A DNA stretch of 9,550 nucleotides. Source: Clostridia bacterium (GTDB lineage: Bacteria > Bacillota > Clostridia > Christensenellales > Aristaeellaceae). Made by a program: the position numbers and the translations under genes. The notes under the pieces are model-generated. The model had not been told where the DNA came from. It was given only the letters and a program-made list of their open reading frames with translations, and did not search any database. Where the stretch lies: the NCBI GenBank assembly GCA_900759005.1, contig CAAEUQ010000105.1, positions 1-9,550 on the forward strand. Direction: 5' to 3'. Shown one piece after another: positions 1 through 6,534 of the stretch. Position 1 is the stretch's first letter. The number at the start of each line of letters is the position of its first letter.

Positions 1-61
1 ACTCAGCTTTTTCAGGCGCAGTTTCCGCCTTTTCCGGCGCGGGTTCAGCTTTTTCAGGCGC
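1..61 (-). repeat. 21-bp in-frame tandem repeats encoding APEKAE(P/T)
   Basis: Three consecutive 21-bp units lie inside the Rho-N-type gene: 61-41 (APEKAEP), 40-20 (APEKAET) and 19 to the window edge (APEKAE, incomplete). Units 1 and 3 are nearly identical in DNA (bases 3-20 and 45-62 match exactly on the plus strand). The middle unit uses different synonymous codons (GCGCCGGAAAAGGCGGAA). The array may continue beyond the edge. It likely varies in copy number between strains and encodes a flexible linker. Confidence 0.8.
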
Positions 62-199
62 AGACGCTTTCCGCCCGCCTTCGAGAATCAGCTGAACGAT
101 CGACGCTTTCGACGCGCCCGCAGGAATGCGCACGCCCTGCTCCTTTGCGATTTTGCGCAATTCAACGACCGTTTTCTGATATAGTGATTGATAATCCAT
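1..199 (-). CDS. Rho N-terminal domain protein, probably transcription terminator Rho (5' part only)
   Basis: Reading frame opens at ATG 199-197 behind GGAGG (210-206) with 6 nt spacing and runs off the window at base 1; 66 codons are visible and the 3' end is missing. Residues 1-42 match the SAP-like Rho N-terminal domain, with the segments ELRKIAKEQGV and PAGASKASIVQLI typical of that family. From about residue 43 the protein becomes low-complexity, with APEKAE-type 7-residue repeats. In Rho the N-terminal domain precedes an RNA-binding OB fold and a RecA-type ATPase; neither lies inside the window, so naming it Rho is an inference. A stand-alone Rho_N-domain protein is the alternative. It begins 18 nt after the TRM11-like methyltransferase stop, so the two are probably co-transcribed. 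The charged Pro/Ala/Glu/Lys tail is expected to be disordered. Confidence 0.72.
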   Translation of the reverse strand, partial: MDYQSLYQKTVVELRKIAKEQGVRIPAGASKASIVQLILEGGRKASAPEKAEPAPEKAETAPEKAE

Positions 200-217
200 A
201 TTGCGCCTCCAATCCTG

Positions 218-1225
218 TTATATTCTGCGGCAAACCGCGATATCGCGCGTTACCGCCTGTTCTACCCAATGCGAAAACGCGTCCCACGCACCGCCGGTCA
301 TCGGCTCCATTTCCGCCTCTGCCATCATTTCGCGCACGCGATCGCGCTTAAGCGTCTGCGCGTTGAACGACAATGCGATTGTTCCGCCGGGCGCGAGCGT
401 TTTTTTCCAAACGGGCAGTGCGCGCGAAAGCAGTTTTTCGATCGACGCGCCCTCCGAAGCGTGCTGAACGCCATACGGCAAATCGCACGCGATCAGATGA
501 AACGCTTTCGCGCCGAACGCATTCCGCGCCTCACACGCATCGCAGTTCACCATTCGAGCCGATGCGGTTTCACCCTTTTTATAATTCTGCGGGGTATCCG
601 AAAATGTGAATTTCACGCACGCGGCATGATTTTTGCCCGTCAGCGTCAGCGATTCGCGCTCGACCGCGTGCTTCAATCGGTGATACTCCAGATAGCGCTT
701 CAGGAACTGCTCGCCTTCGTTCAGGTCGCGCCTGTCGACGTCTGTTCCCGTGCAGTTCCAGCCGCGATTTGCGCCGACCAGCAGCGTCGTTCCGCGCCCG
801 CACATCGGATCATACAGGCGAACCGGCATTTCCGGCGCGAAATAATCGCCCGCATACAGCCCCGCGTTGATCAGAAGCTGCGTAAACAGCTCGTTCGTCT
901 TTCCTTTATATTTCAAAACGCCGGGCAAATCCTCGCCCAGATACGCGCGTTCGCGTCCGATTACCGGAATCATCGCGCCGTCCGGACGCGTTTCAAACAG
1001 CCCGTACAGCAGGGATGCGCGCTGAATCGCTCGAAGTGCGTTTTCCGAAAGCGGCTCGGCGGTTTGAATTGAAATTGCCGGCAAATCCAAGCATTCCGCG
1101 CCGCTCACCTCCGCTTCCGGCGCGACGCGCGCGAACATCACGTTCAGCTCCGATTTCGCGAGCTTCAGCGTTTCGGACCGATATCGCGCGTTGGAATGCG
1201 GCCACAGGATCATCGTATATTTCAT
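218..1225 (-). CDS. TRM11-like SAM-dependent RNA methyltransferase
   Basis: A 335-residue protein of the UPF0020/TRM11-like methylase group, which methylates RNA bases, often the N2 of guanine in tRNA. The SAM-binding motif is YDPMCGRGTTL (about 138-148). The catalytic loop is CDLPYG (about 247-252), the N-D-P-P-Y type seen in amino-methylating enzymes. Upstream of these, KYKGKTNELFTQLLINAGL (about 105-123) is a typical pre-motif of this family. The first 100 residues are too short and too poorly conserved for me to assign a THUMP domain. ATG 1225-1223 is preceded by GGAG about 10 nt away. It follows rpsU and its terminator by 114 bp, so it needs either read-through or its own promoter; I could not identify a convincing one. 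The target RNA and position are unknown. Confidence 0.8.
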   Translation of the reverse strand: MKYTMILWPHSNARYRSETLKLAKSELNVMFARVAPEAEVSGAECLDLPAISIQTAEPLSENALRAIQRASLLYGLFETRPDGAMIPVIGRERAYLGEDLPGVLKYKGKTNELFTQLLINAGLYAGDYFAPEMPVRLYDPMCGRGTTLLVGANRGWNCTGTDVDRRDLNEGEQFLKRYLEYHRLKHAVERESLTLTGKNHAACVKFTFSDTPQNYKKGETASARMVNCDACEARNAFGAKAFHLIACDLPYGVQHASEGASIEKLLSRALPVWKKTLAPGGTIALSFNAQTLKRDRVREMMAEAEMEPMTGGAWDAFSHWVEQAVTRDIAVCRRI

Positions 1226-1306
1226 TCACATTCAGCTCCAGAAAAGTGCCGATATTATTTATGCTTACGACCGATGAAATTAGAACAAATGAAATATGAG
1301 AAAATA

Positions 1307-1329
1307 GCCCCTTTGGTAACCAAAGGGGC
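1307..1329 (-). terminator. Intrinsic terminator of rpsU
   Basis: A perfect 11-bp inverted repeat (GCCCCTTTGGT / ACCAAAGGGGC) around one central base, giving in practice a 10-bp stem with a 3-nt loop. On the minus strand it lies 10 bases after the rpsU stop and is followed by the T-rich stretch TATTTTCTCATATTTC. This is a strong factor-independent terminator that separates rpsU from the methyltransferase gene. Confidence 0.88.
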
Positions 1330-1339
1330 TTCATTGGCA

Positions 1340-1513
1340 TTAATACTTACGCTTACGAGCGGCTTCAGCCTTCTTCTTGCGCTTTACGCTCGGCTTCTCG
1401 TAATGCTCTCTTTTTCTTGCCTCGGCAAGAATACCATCACGAGCGGTCTTACGCTTAAAGCGACGCAGCGCGCTTTCCAATGATTCATTTTCCCGAATGC
1501 GTACCTCGGACAT
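1340..1513 (-). CDS. rpsU: Small ribosomal subunit protein S21 (bS21)
   Basis: A 57-codon gene (stop TAA at 1342-1340) whose product is a clear S21: it starts MSEVRIRENESLESALRRFK, continues with ARDGILAEARKREHYEKPS, and ends in a very basic tail KRKKKAEAARKRKY. S21 binds the 30S platform near the 3' end of 16S rRNA and takes part in translation initiation. The length (about 57-60 residues) is normal for Bacillota. The start at 1513 has a strong GGGAGGG site 7-8 nt upstream. The gene has its own consensus promoter and its own terminator, so it is probably a monocistronic, highly expressed unit placed downstream of mtaB and hit, close to its usual neighbourhood in this phylum. A longer overlapping frame at 1572-1384 is only a shadow of this gene. 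Confidence 0.96.
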   Translation of the reverse strand: MSEVRIRENESLESALRRFKRKTARDGILAEARKREHYEKPSVKRKKKAEAARKRKY

Positions 1514-1579
1514 GTGCTTTCCCTCCCCTCGCGATTAAATGGCATTTGCCAATGTAGCATGGGGTTCGCCACATCAGTT

Positions 1580-1609
1580 ATTATACCGCATACTATGGGA
1601 TCTCGTCAA
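1580..1609 (-). promoter_or_regulatory. Sigma-A type promoter of rpsU
   Basis: On the minus strand, the -35 box TTGACG (1609-1604), an 18-bp spacer and a perfect -10 TATAAT (1585-1580). The predicted start lies near 1573, which gives a leader of about 60 nt before the rpsU ATG. It sits in the 178-bp gap between hit and rpsU and explains independent expression of S21. No recognised ribosomal-protein leader structure was found in the leader. Confidence 0.8.
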
Positions 1610-1691
1610 GTGAAATCCATGTTGTTTTGCAAATTTCACATTTTGTTCGCTTTTGATTTTCCGGATCCCGACGGAAAACGCGCGCTGGGCA

Positions 1692-2024
1692 TTAATCCAT
1701 ATGATCGCTCAGTTTCTTACCGCCCAGCAGATGCACGTGCAGGTGCGGAACGGACTGCGCGCCGTTTTCGCCGCAGTTGCTGATGATTCTGAATCCGTCC
1801 GCATCCACCTTTTCGATCTCCGCAACCTTTTTAACCGTGTTTACCAGCGCCGCGGCGGTTTCTCCGTCGCATTCCAGCACGTTCTTCATATGCTTCTTCG
1901 GCAGAATCAGCACGTGCGTCGGCGCCTGCGGGTTGATATCGCGAAATGCAAACGTCTTTTCATCCTCATACACCTTCGCGCACGGAATTTCTCCGGCAAT
2001 GATCTTGCAAAACAGGCAATCCAT
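1692..2024 (-). CDS. HIT-family (HinT-like) nucleotide phosphoramidase/hydrolase
   Basis: A 110-residue protein covering the full length of a bacterial HIT domain. The histidine triad is HLHVH at 94-98, within VPHLHVHLLGG; the central triad histidine acts as nucleophile on purine nucleoside phosphoramidates or related substrates. The N terminus MDCLFCKIIAGEIPC carries the CxxC pair (C3, C6) common in this subfamily. The segment NPQAPTHVLILPKKH is the standard core strand. ATG 2024-2022 has a very good site, GGGAGGTGA, which overlaps the mtaB stop; the gap to mtaB is only 6 nt, so hit is the last gene of the DUF1622-to-hit operon. A weak hairpin follows it but no T-tract. The cellular substrate cannot be deduced. 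Confidence 0.93.
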   Translation of the reverse strand: MDCLFCKIIAGEIPCAKVYEDEKTFAFRDINPQAPTHVLILPKKHMKNVLECDGETAAALVNTVKKVAEIEKVDADGFRIISNCGENGAQSVPHLHVHLLGGKKLSDHMD

Positions 2025-2030
2025 CGTTCT

Positions 2031-3323
2031 TCACCTCCCGTCCTCAATCGTCTCGCCGATGGCGAGCGTTCCCTCCGTTCGCAAAATGCGCACCCATTCA
2101 AATGCACCGGGCACAGCGTTCGCACGAACGCGGATGTATTCGCCGGTGTAGCCCTCGGCAAGCCCTTTGCCCGCCGGCTGCTCAAACAGCACGCGCTGCA
2201 CCGTTCCTACGCTATTATAGACGTATGATTCTTCCATTTTGTTCCCTATCTGGATTAATTTTTGCGTTCTTTCATGCTTTATATTTTCGGGAACCTGATT
2301 TTCCATTCGATCCGCGCGCGTTCCGGAGCGGCGCGAATAGGGAAAAACGTGAATTCGCGCGAAATTCACCCTTTGAATAAACGCCTCCGTCTCGGCAAAT
2401 TCCTCTCCTGTTTCCCCCGGGAAGCCGGCGATCACGTCCGTCGTAATCGCGCATCCGGGCATATATTTGCGCAGCGTATCGCACGCCGAAAGATATTCCT
2501 CCGGCGTATATCTGCGATTCATGCGCTTTAATACGCCCGCGCTTCCGGACTGCATCGACAGATGAAACTGCCGCGCCAGCTTCGGCATTTCGGACAGGCG
2601 TCTGGCGAATGCATCGTCCGCAACCAGCGGCTCCAGCGAACCCAGTCGCACGCGTTCCACCCCAGGCGTATCATGCACGGCAGCGATGGCGTCGATCAGC
2701 GTATCTTTCGTTCCCCTGCCGTAGCTCGCCAGATGAATGCCGGTTACGACGATTTCGCGATAGCCTGTCTCCGCCAGTCTCCGCGCTTCCGCGCGCACCT
2801 CGCACAGCGGCATCGAACGCACCGGCCCGCGCACGGCGGGAATGATGCAATATGTGCACCAGCGATCGCAGCCCTCCTGAATCTTCATCGTCGCGCGGGT
2901 TTTGCCCTCGTGCCGCGAAACGGCGAGCTTTTCAAACGGCGCGTTTTTCAGCGTTTCCACGGCGTTGATGCGCGTGTTTTCATTCAGCGCGCGTTCGATG
3001 AGCTCAACGACCTGCCCGCGCTTCGTAACGCCCAGCACCAGCCGCACGTTATCCATCTTCAGAATTTCGTCCGCCAAACGCTGCGCGAGGCAGCCGCATA
3101 CGATGATCGCGCAGTCCGGATGCAGGCGCGCGACGCGGCGCACAGTCTTCAGCGATTTCTGATCGCCCGTTCCGGTCACCGTGCAGGTGTTGATCAGATA
3201 AATATCCGCCTCGGAATCAAACGGCGCCGAAACATAGCCCGCCCGCTCGAACAGCTCGAGCATCGCCTCCGTGTCGTATTGATTGACCTTGCATCCCAGC
3301 GTATAAACGGCTATCGTCCGCAT
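2031..3323 (-). CDS. mtaB: tRNA t6A37 methylthiotransferase MtaB
   Basis: A 430-residue radical-SAM methylthiotransferase that converts t6A37 to ms2t6A37 in tRNAs decoding ANN codons. The N-terminal UPF0004 domain shows the three cluster cysteines C11 (TLGCKVNQYD), C47 (NTCTVT) and C78 (CGCLAQ). The radical-SAM CxxxCxxC motif is C152, C156 and C159 in GCDRWCTYC. The C-terminal 60 or so residues (from about 370) fit a TRAM RNA-binding domain. The TLGCKVNQYD start and the CTYCIIPAVRG motif point to the MtaB (YqeV) branch rather than MiaB or RimO. The ATG at 3323 has GAGGG six nt upstream. It lies 24 nt after rsmE and 6 nt before hit, in conserved order with prmA and rsmE. Confidence 0.94.
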   Translation of the reverse strand: MRTIAVYTLGCKVNQYDTEAMLELFERAGYVSAPFDSEADIYLINTCTVTGTGDQKSLKTVRRVARLHPDCAIIVCGCLAQRLADEILKMDNVRLVLGVTKRGQVVELIERALNENTRINAVETLKNAPFEKLAVSRHEGKTRATMKIQEGCDRWCTYCIIPAVRGPVRSMPLCEVRAEARRLAETGYREIVVTGIHLASYGRGTKDTLIDAIAAVHDTPGVERVRLGSLEPLVADDAFARRLSEMPKLARQFHLSMQSGSAGVLKRMNRRYTPEEYLSACDTLRKYMPGCAITTDVIAGFPGETGEEFAETEAFIQRVNFARIHVFPYSRRSGTRADRMENQVPENIKHERTQKLIQIGNKMEESYVYNSVGTVQRVLFEQPAGKGLAEGYTGEYIRVRANAVPGAFEWVRILRTEGTLAIGETIEDGR

Positions 3324-3347
3324 TGAAATCCCTCTTTATTCGAAAAC

Positions 3348-4082
3348 TTACAGATCTCCCCACAGTGTCATCGCCATCGCGACGGACGCAACCGCCGCGG
3401 TTTCGGCGCGCAGGATTCTCGGGCCCAGAGTAATTGCACGCGCGCCAAGCTCGCGCATCGCGTCGACCTCCGCTTCGCTCATGCCGCCCTCCGGACCGAT
3501 CACAATTCCAATCTCGTTCGCCCCCGGCATTTTGCGCGCAATATCTTTCATTCGAACGCCGCGCGCATCCTCCCACGGCACGAGAATCAGCTCGTGTTCC
3601 TTCATCCGCGCAAATGCCTGCTTCCACGAAAGCGGCTCCGTAATCTCCGGCGCGGTCGCGCGGCGGCACTGCTTCGTCGCCTCGCGCGCAATTTTTTCAA
3701 GCCGTTCACGGCGTTTGATTCCGTCCTTCGCATCCGATTTCACGACCGAGCGCTCCATCTTCACCGGACAGACGCACGCACCGCCCAGCTCCGTCAGCTT
3801 CTGAACGATAAAATCCAGCTTGTCCGCCTTCGGAAGTCCCTGATAGAGCGTAATCCGAACGGCGGATTCGTTATCCGGCAGTCGATTGCAGAGCTTAACC
3901 CAGACAGTGTGCTGATCAACCGAATCGATTTTCGCTTCAAACCGCCCGCCGCAGCCGTCGATCGCGCAAAGCTCGTCGCCGACGTTCATCCGGAGTACCT
4001 TCAGAACGTGCCTGCTTTCTTCCGCCGCCAGCGGCGCGATTTCGCCATCCGTGCGCGGCGCATCCAGATAAAACGACGCCAT
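3348..4082 (-). CDS. rsmE: 16S rRNA m3U1498 methyltransferase RsmE
   Basis: A 244-residue SPOUT-class methyltransferase that methylates N3 of U1498 in 16S rRNA within the 30S subunit. The N-terminal PUA-like part contains EESRHVLKVLRMNVGDEL. The knot region that binds SAM shows IGPEGGMSEAEV (195-206) and LGPRILRAETA (219-229), which are diagnostic for RsmE. The start is ATG 4082-4080 (MASFYLDAPR), because it has GAGG 8 nt upstream and because it gives a TGATG junction that shares one base with the prmA stop, implying translational coupling. An in-frame ATG 30 bases further upstream would add MGGICREETL but runs into prmA and lacks family support. The normal length is about 240-250 residues. 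Confidence 0.94.
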   Translation of the reverse strand: MASFYLDAPRTDGEIAPLAAEESRHVLKVLRMNVGDELCAIDGCGGRFEAKIDSVDQHTVWVKLCNRLPDNESAVRITLYQGLPKADKLDFIVQKLTELGGACVCPVKMERSVVKSDAKDGIKRRERLEKIAREATKQCRRATAPEITEPLSWKQAFARMKEHELILVPWEDARGVRMKDIARKMPGANEIGIVIGPEGGMSEAEVDAMRELGARAITLGPRILRAETAAVASVAMAMTLWGDL

Positions 4083-5029
4083 CAGCGTTTCCTCGCGGCA
4101 AATGCCGCCCATTCGCCCTTTACGGGCTCGTCGAGAATTTCATAATCGTTTTCAAGCAGCGCGCGGCGCACGTCCTCGCGCCGGTCGATCGCGATGCCGG
4201 AGCAGATGAACACGCCGTTCGGCACGATCCGCTCGCGCACGGGTTTTGCCAGCATCAGAATCACGTCCGCGATGATATTCGCAATCACCACGTCGCCTGA
4301 CACGTCGACCACATCCAGCAAATCCCCGCAGCGACAATCGATTTTGTCGCCAAATCCGTTCAGAGCCGCGTTTTCCGCCGCCACGCGCACCGCCACCGCG
4401 TCCAGATCGGTCGCAAGCACTTCCTTCGCACCCATATGCGCCGCGACGATTGCGAGAATGCCGCTGCCCGTTCCGATATCGATCACGCGCTGACCGGGCT
4501 GAACATATTTCTCGATCAGCGCCGCGCACATACCGGTCGTCTCATGCGTGCCGGTTCCAAACGCCATGCCGGGATCGATTTCAATCACCTTGTCATCGGG
4601 CTGCTTTTCATATTCCAGCCAGCCGGGACAAATCACAATATGATCGCCCAAGCGAATCGGCTTGAAAGATTTCTTCCAGCTTTCCGACCAGTCCTCATTT
4701 TCAAAGCCCTGCACCTGCATTTCGAGCTTGCCGAGATCAACGTCCGGCGTAAGCGCCTGCAGCCGACCGAGCGCGCTCGCAATCGACGAAATCACGTTGT
4801 TGCGGTTTTCGTCGATCGGATAATAGCCCGTAACCTTCACGTCCTCGCCGATGCGATCGGCGATTGCGGGATCAATGATGTCCCACTGCCCCTCGGGGCG
4901 CTGATTTTCAAAAACGTCGTTGCGATCTTCGATCATCGTGCCTTCGCTGCCCGCTTCGAGCAGAATTTCAGAAACCAGATCCGCGCCCGCGGTCGTGGTC
5001 AGTACCTTCACCTGCATCCAGTCGTTCAT
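4082..5029 (-). CDS. prmA: Ribosomal protein L11 methyltransferase PrmA
   Basis: A 315-residue enzyme that trimethylates lysine and alpha-amino groups of ribosomal protein L11 using SAM. The N-terminal substrate-recognition domain (about 1-100) leads into the linker and the signature IDPGMAFGTGTHETT (151-165), then the SAM motif I VIDIGTGSG (182-190) and VIANIIADVI (248-257), the N-I catalytic loop of PrmA. The length is typical. The start ATG 5029-5027 has AAGGAG about 7 nt upstream, just after the kinase stop (12-nt gap), and the gene overlaps the rsmE start by one base. The prmA-rsmE-mtaB order is widely conserved in Bacillota; here a kinase and a membrane protein precede it instead of the dnaJ chaperone genes found in Bacillus. 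Confidence 0.95.
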   Translation of the reverse strand: MNDWMQVKVLTTTAGADLVSEILLEAGSEGTMIEDRNDVFENQRPEGQWDIIDPAIADRIGEDVKVTGYYPIDENRNNVISSIASALGRLQALTPDVDLGKLEMQVQGFENEDWSESWKKSFKPIRLGDHIVICPGWLEYEKQPDDKVIEIDPGMAFGTGTHETTGMCAALIEKYVQPGQRVIDIGTGSGILAIVAAHMGAKEVLATDLDAVAVRVAAENAALNGFGDKIDCRCGDLLDVVDVSGDVVIANIIADVILMLAKPVRERIVPNGVFICSGIAIDRREDVRRALLENDYEILDEPVKGEWAAFAARKR

Positions 5030-5041
5030 ATTTCTTCTCCT

Positions 5042-5995
5042 TTATTCCGCGCGATTCAGAATTTGTCCCGCGCGCCGTTCAATCTCGCCGCGATCGAGCA
5101 TCGCTTCCGTCGCGCCCAGGTTTTCAACGCAAATCGACGCCGCCGCGCACGCAAACGCGCCGCATTCCGCAAGCGTCCGTCCTTCCAGAATCGCCGCCTG
5201 AAACGCCGCGGCAAACGTATCGCCCGCGCCGGTCGTGTCCATGCAATGCGTTTCATAAGCAGGAACGGCGATGCGCCCTGCGTCATTCGCAATCAGGCAT
5301 CCCGCACGCCCGCGCTTGATCACCGCGTTCTTTACGCCTGCGTCCACAAACCTTTTCGCCGCTTTCTCGTCAGTTTCGGCGTTTGCCAGCAGCCGCGCTT
5401 CCTCCGAATTCGGAAAAAAGAAATCCAGATTGGCAAGCGCACCCGCAACGTCCCGAATCGTTTCGCCGTTTTTCGGCTTCGTCGAATCCGCACACACGAG
5501 CTTTCCCGCCGCGCGCGCCCGTTTGAACACCGCTTCCATATCGCCCGCCGAGAGCTCCGGCGACACGAACATACTCGCAAGGCAGCATATTTTCGCCGAT
5601 TCAAACGCATCCGAATCCATCATCGCCATCGCATCCCGCAAAGACAGTCTTCTCAGGCTTCCGCTCGGATTCGTAACGAACCGCCGCTCTCCGTCCTTGC
5701 GCACGAGCACGACGTTCACGCCCGTATCGATCTCGGGATTCACCCGCGCGATCAGCCGCACGCCTTCGCGCGCGCAATGCGTTTCGATCATATGCCCCAT
5801 ATCGTCCGCGCCGAGCACCGTTCCAAGCGCCGGCGAATGCCCAAGCCGCGCAAGCACCGTCGATTCATTCAGCGCGTCGCCGCCGGTTGAAACACGAATG
5901 CGCGCAGGACTGGACGCGCGTTCCAGCATTTCAGCAATCGCCGGCGAAACCAGCACATCGCCGATTGCCGCGCCGAGAATCAGGATTTCGTTCAC
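5042..5995 (-). CDS. PfkB-family carbohydrate/nucleoside kinase
   Basis: A 317-residue ribokinase-like kinase that phosphorylates a sugar or nucleoside with ATP. The N-terminal substrate motif is STGGDALNESTVLARLG (36-52). The C-terminal PfkB signature DTTGAGDTFAAAF (253-265) contains the anion hole and the catalytic base Asp259. FFPNSEEARLL (193-203) is another family block. The start codon is GTG (5995-5993), preceded by GGGAGG; its first four bases GTGA overlap the stop of the DUF1622 gene, so the two are probably translationally coupled. The substrate cannot be assigned: ribose, fructose, 2-keto-3-deoxygluconate and nucleosides are all handled by this family. The gene is not part of the usual prmA neighbourhood, but the 12-nt gap to prmA indicates one transcript. 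Confidence 0.88.
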   Translation of the reverse strand: MNEILILGAAIGDVLVSPAIAEMLERASSPARIRVSTGGDALNESTVLARLGHSPALGTVLGADDMGHMIETHCAREGVRLIARVNPEIDTGVNVVLVRKDGERRFVTNPSGSLRRLSLRDAMAMMDSDAFESAKICCLASMFVSPELSAGDMEAVFKRARAAGKLVCADSTKPKNGETIRDVAGALANLDFFFPNSEEARLLANAETDEKAAKRFVDAGVKNAVIKRGRAGCLIANDAGRIAVPAYETHCMDTTGAGDTFAAAFQAAILEGRTLAECGAFACAAASICVENLGATEAMLDRGEIERRAGQILNRAE

Positions 5996-6330
5996 TCGCG
6001 CGCCTCCCGCTTCTGTTCCGCCTTTTCGCTGCGGATTTCCCAGTTCAAGAGGAAAGTAAGCAGACCGCGGATCACGATAATCGCCGCGAGAATCGCCAGC
6101 TCATCCCATGTGTGAACGATCACCGTTCGCAGAACCTCTCCGCCCATCTTGAACAGCAGCGCCAGCGAAATGCCCTCCGCCAGACGCACGCGCAAGCCTT
6201 CCTTATGCCGGAAAAAGCCGATGAAGCACGTAACCGCCGTGACCAGAATCACGATCATGCCCGCGGCTTCCATCAAAAGCGTGCTGTAGCGGATCACCTG
6301 TTTGAAAATTTCTTCAACCGTTTCGAACAT
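5992..6330 (-). CDS. DUF1622-family small membrane protein
   Basis: A 112-residue predicted inner-membrane protein. Hydrophobic segments lie at about 15-40, 52-71 and 78-96. The middle and last segments read RVRLAEGISLALLFKMGGEVLRTV and TWDELAILAAIIVIRGLLTFLL in order, the conserved pattern of DUF1622 (an arginine-rich cytoplasmic turn, then a T-W-(D/E)-(D/E)-L turn and an I-R-G/T-x-L helix). The charged tail EIRSEKAEQKREARE is cytoplasmic by the positive-inside rule. The family has no known function. The ATG at 6330 follows AAAGGGGCG. It is the first gene of the operon, about 44 nt from the predicted transcription start, and overlaps the kinase by 4 nt. Confidence 0.82.
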   Translation of the reverse strand: MFETVEEIFKQVIRYSTLLMEAAGMIVILVTAVTCFIGFFRHKEGLRVRLAEGISLALLFKMGGEVLRTVIVHTWDELAILAAIIVIRGLLTFLLNWEIRSEKAEQKREARE

Positions 6331-6359
6331 TCGCAGCGCCCCTTTGCATTCGTATTCGT

Positions 6360-6385
6360 TGCATCTGATTATTGCATCTGATTAT
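6360..6385. repeat. Exact tandem duplication of a 13-bp unit at the operon promoter
   Basis: TGCATCTGATTAT occurs at 6360-6372 and again, with no gap, at 6373-6385. The second copy carries most of the -10 box of the minus-strand promoter and the first lies just inside the predicted transcript, so the duplication spans the transcription start region. Confidence 0.9.
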
Positions 6386-6409
6386 ACCATAAATTAAAGC
6401 CCGACTCAA
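6381..6409 (-). promoter_or_regulatory. Promoter of the DUF1622-pfkB-prmA-rsmE-mtaB-hit operon
   Basis: On the minus strand, the -35 box TTGAGT (6409-6404), a 17-bp spacer and a perfect -10 TATAAT (6386-6381). A TG dinucleotide one base before the -10 gives an extended -10 (TGGTATAAT). The predicted start is near 6374. This is the only clear promoter found upstream of the six-gene operon. Confidence 0.85.
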
Positions 6410-6434
6410 TACCCCACCTGTTCTCAAAAAGACG

Positions 6435-6463
6435 TTGATTCCCGCGCGGAAATCTGCTATACT
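6435..6463 (+). promoter_or_regulatory. Promoter of the gfo-ocd-gntR operon
   Basis: The -35 box TTGATT (6435-6440), a 17-bp spacer and -10 TATACT (6458-6463), with TGC before it giving an extended -10 (TGCTATACT). The predicted start is near 6470, leaving a leader of about 65 nt. It points away from the minus-strand promoter; the two -35 boxes are 25 bp apart, so a protein bound between them could affect both. An interrupted dyad TTCC-CGCGC-GGAA (6439-6451) lies at the start of the spacer. Confidence 0.82.
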
Positions 6464-6475
6464 AAGCTCAGCTAA
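6463..6475 (+). promoter_or_regulatory. Candidate operator palindrome over the transcription start
   Basis: TAAGCTCAGCTAA is a 13-bp near-perfect dyad of the form TnAGCT-n-AGCTnA. It starts at the last base of the -10 box and covers the predicted start of the gfo operon. That is where a repressor would block transcription, and the operon itself encodes a GntR-type regulator. GntR regulators usually bind short palindromes of this length. The assignment is an inference: short AGCT dyads also arise by chance. Confidence 0.35.
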
Positions 6476-6518
6476 AATAAAAAGAAAAGGACTTGACAAC
6501 CAGAACAAAAACGATAGC

Positions 6519-6524
6519 AAAGGA
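6519..6524 (+). promoter_or_regulatory. Ribosome binding site fixing the gfo start
   Basis: AAGGAG, 10 nt before ATG 6535. It favours that ATG over an in-frame TTG at 6493, which would add 14 residues lacking family similarity before the Rossmann strand. Confidence 0.8.
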
Positions 6525-6534
6525 GAAATTCATC

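Noticed and set aside
188..1072. Long open frame on the plus strand opposite the TRM11-like gene
   Set aside because: It is antisense to a gene with clear methyltransferase motifs, has no family similarity and an arginine-rich composition typical of a shadow frame in GC-rich DNA.
1256..1288. Promoter for the TRM11-like gene (TTGTTC and TAAATA on the minus strand)
   Set aside because: The spacing is 21 bp and both boxes are poor, so I do not list it as a promoter.
1384..1572. 62-codon minus-strand frame overlapping rpsU
   Set aside because: It is out of frame with rpsU, which matches S21 along its whole length and has the ribosome binding site.
1657..1678. TTTTCCG / CGGAAAA hairpin after hit as a terminator
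   Set aside because: The stem is short and AT-heavy with an 8-nt loop, and no T-tract follows on the minus strand.
4083..4112. Upstream in-frame ATG for rsmE (10 extra residues)
   Set aside because: The ATG at 4082 has a properly spaced GAGG site and a TGATG junction with prmA, and the extra residues do not belong to the RsmE fold.
4436..5890. 484-codon open frame on the plus strand
   Set aside because: It lies antisense to prmA and the PfkB kinase, both recognised with full motifs. Its Arg/His/Ala-rich translation shows no domain and no ribosome binding site was seen.
6493..6534. TTG start adding 14 residues to the Gfo/Idh/MocA protein
   Set aside because: AAGGAG is placed for ATG 6535, and the Rossmann strand begins directly after that start.
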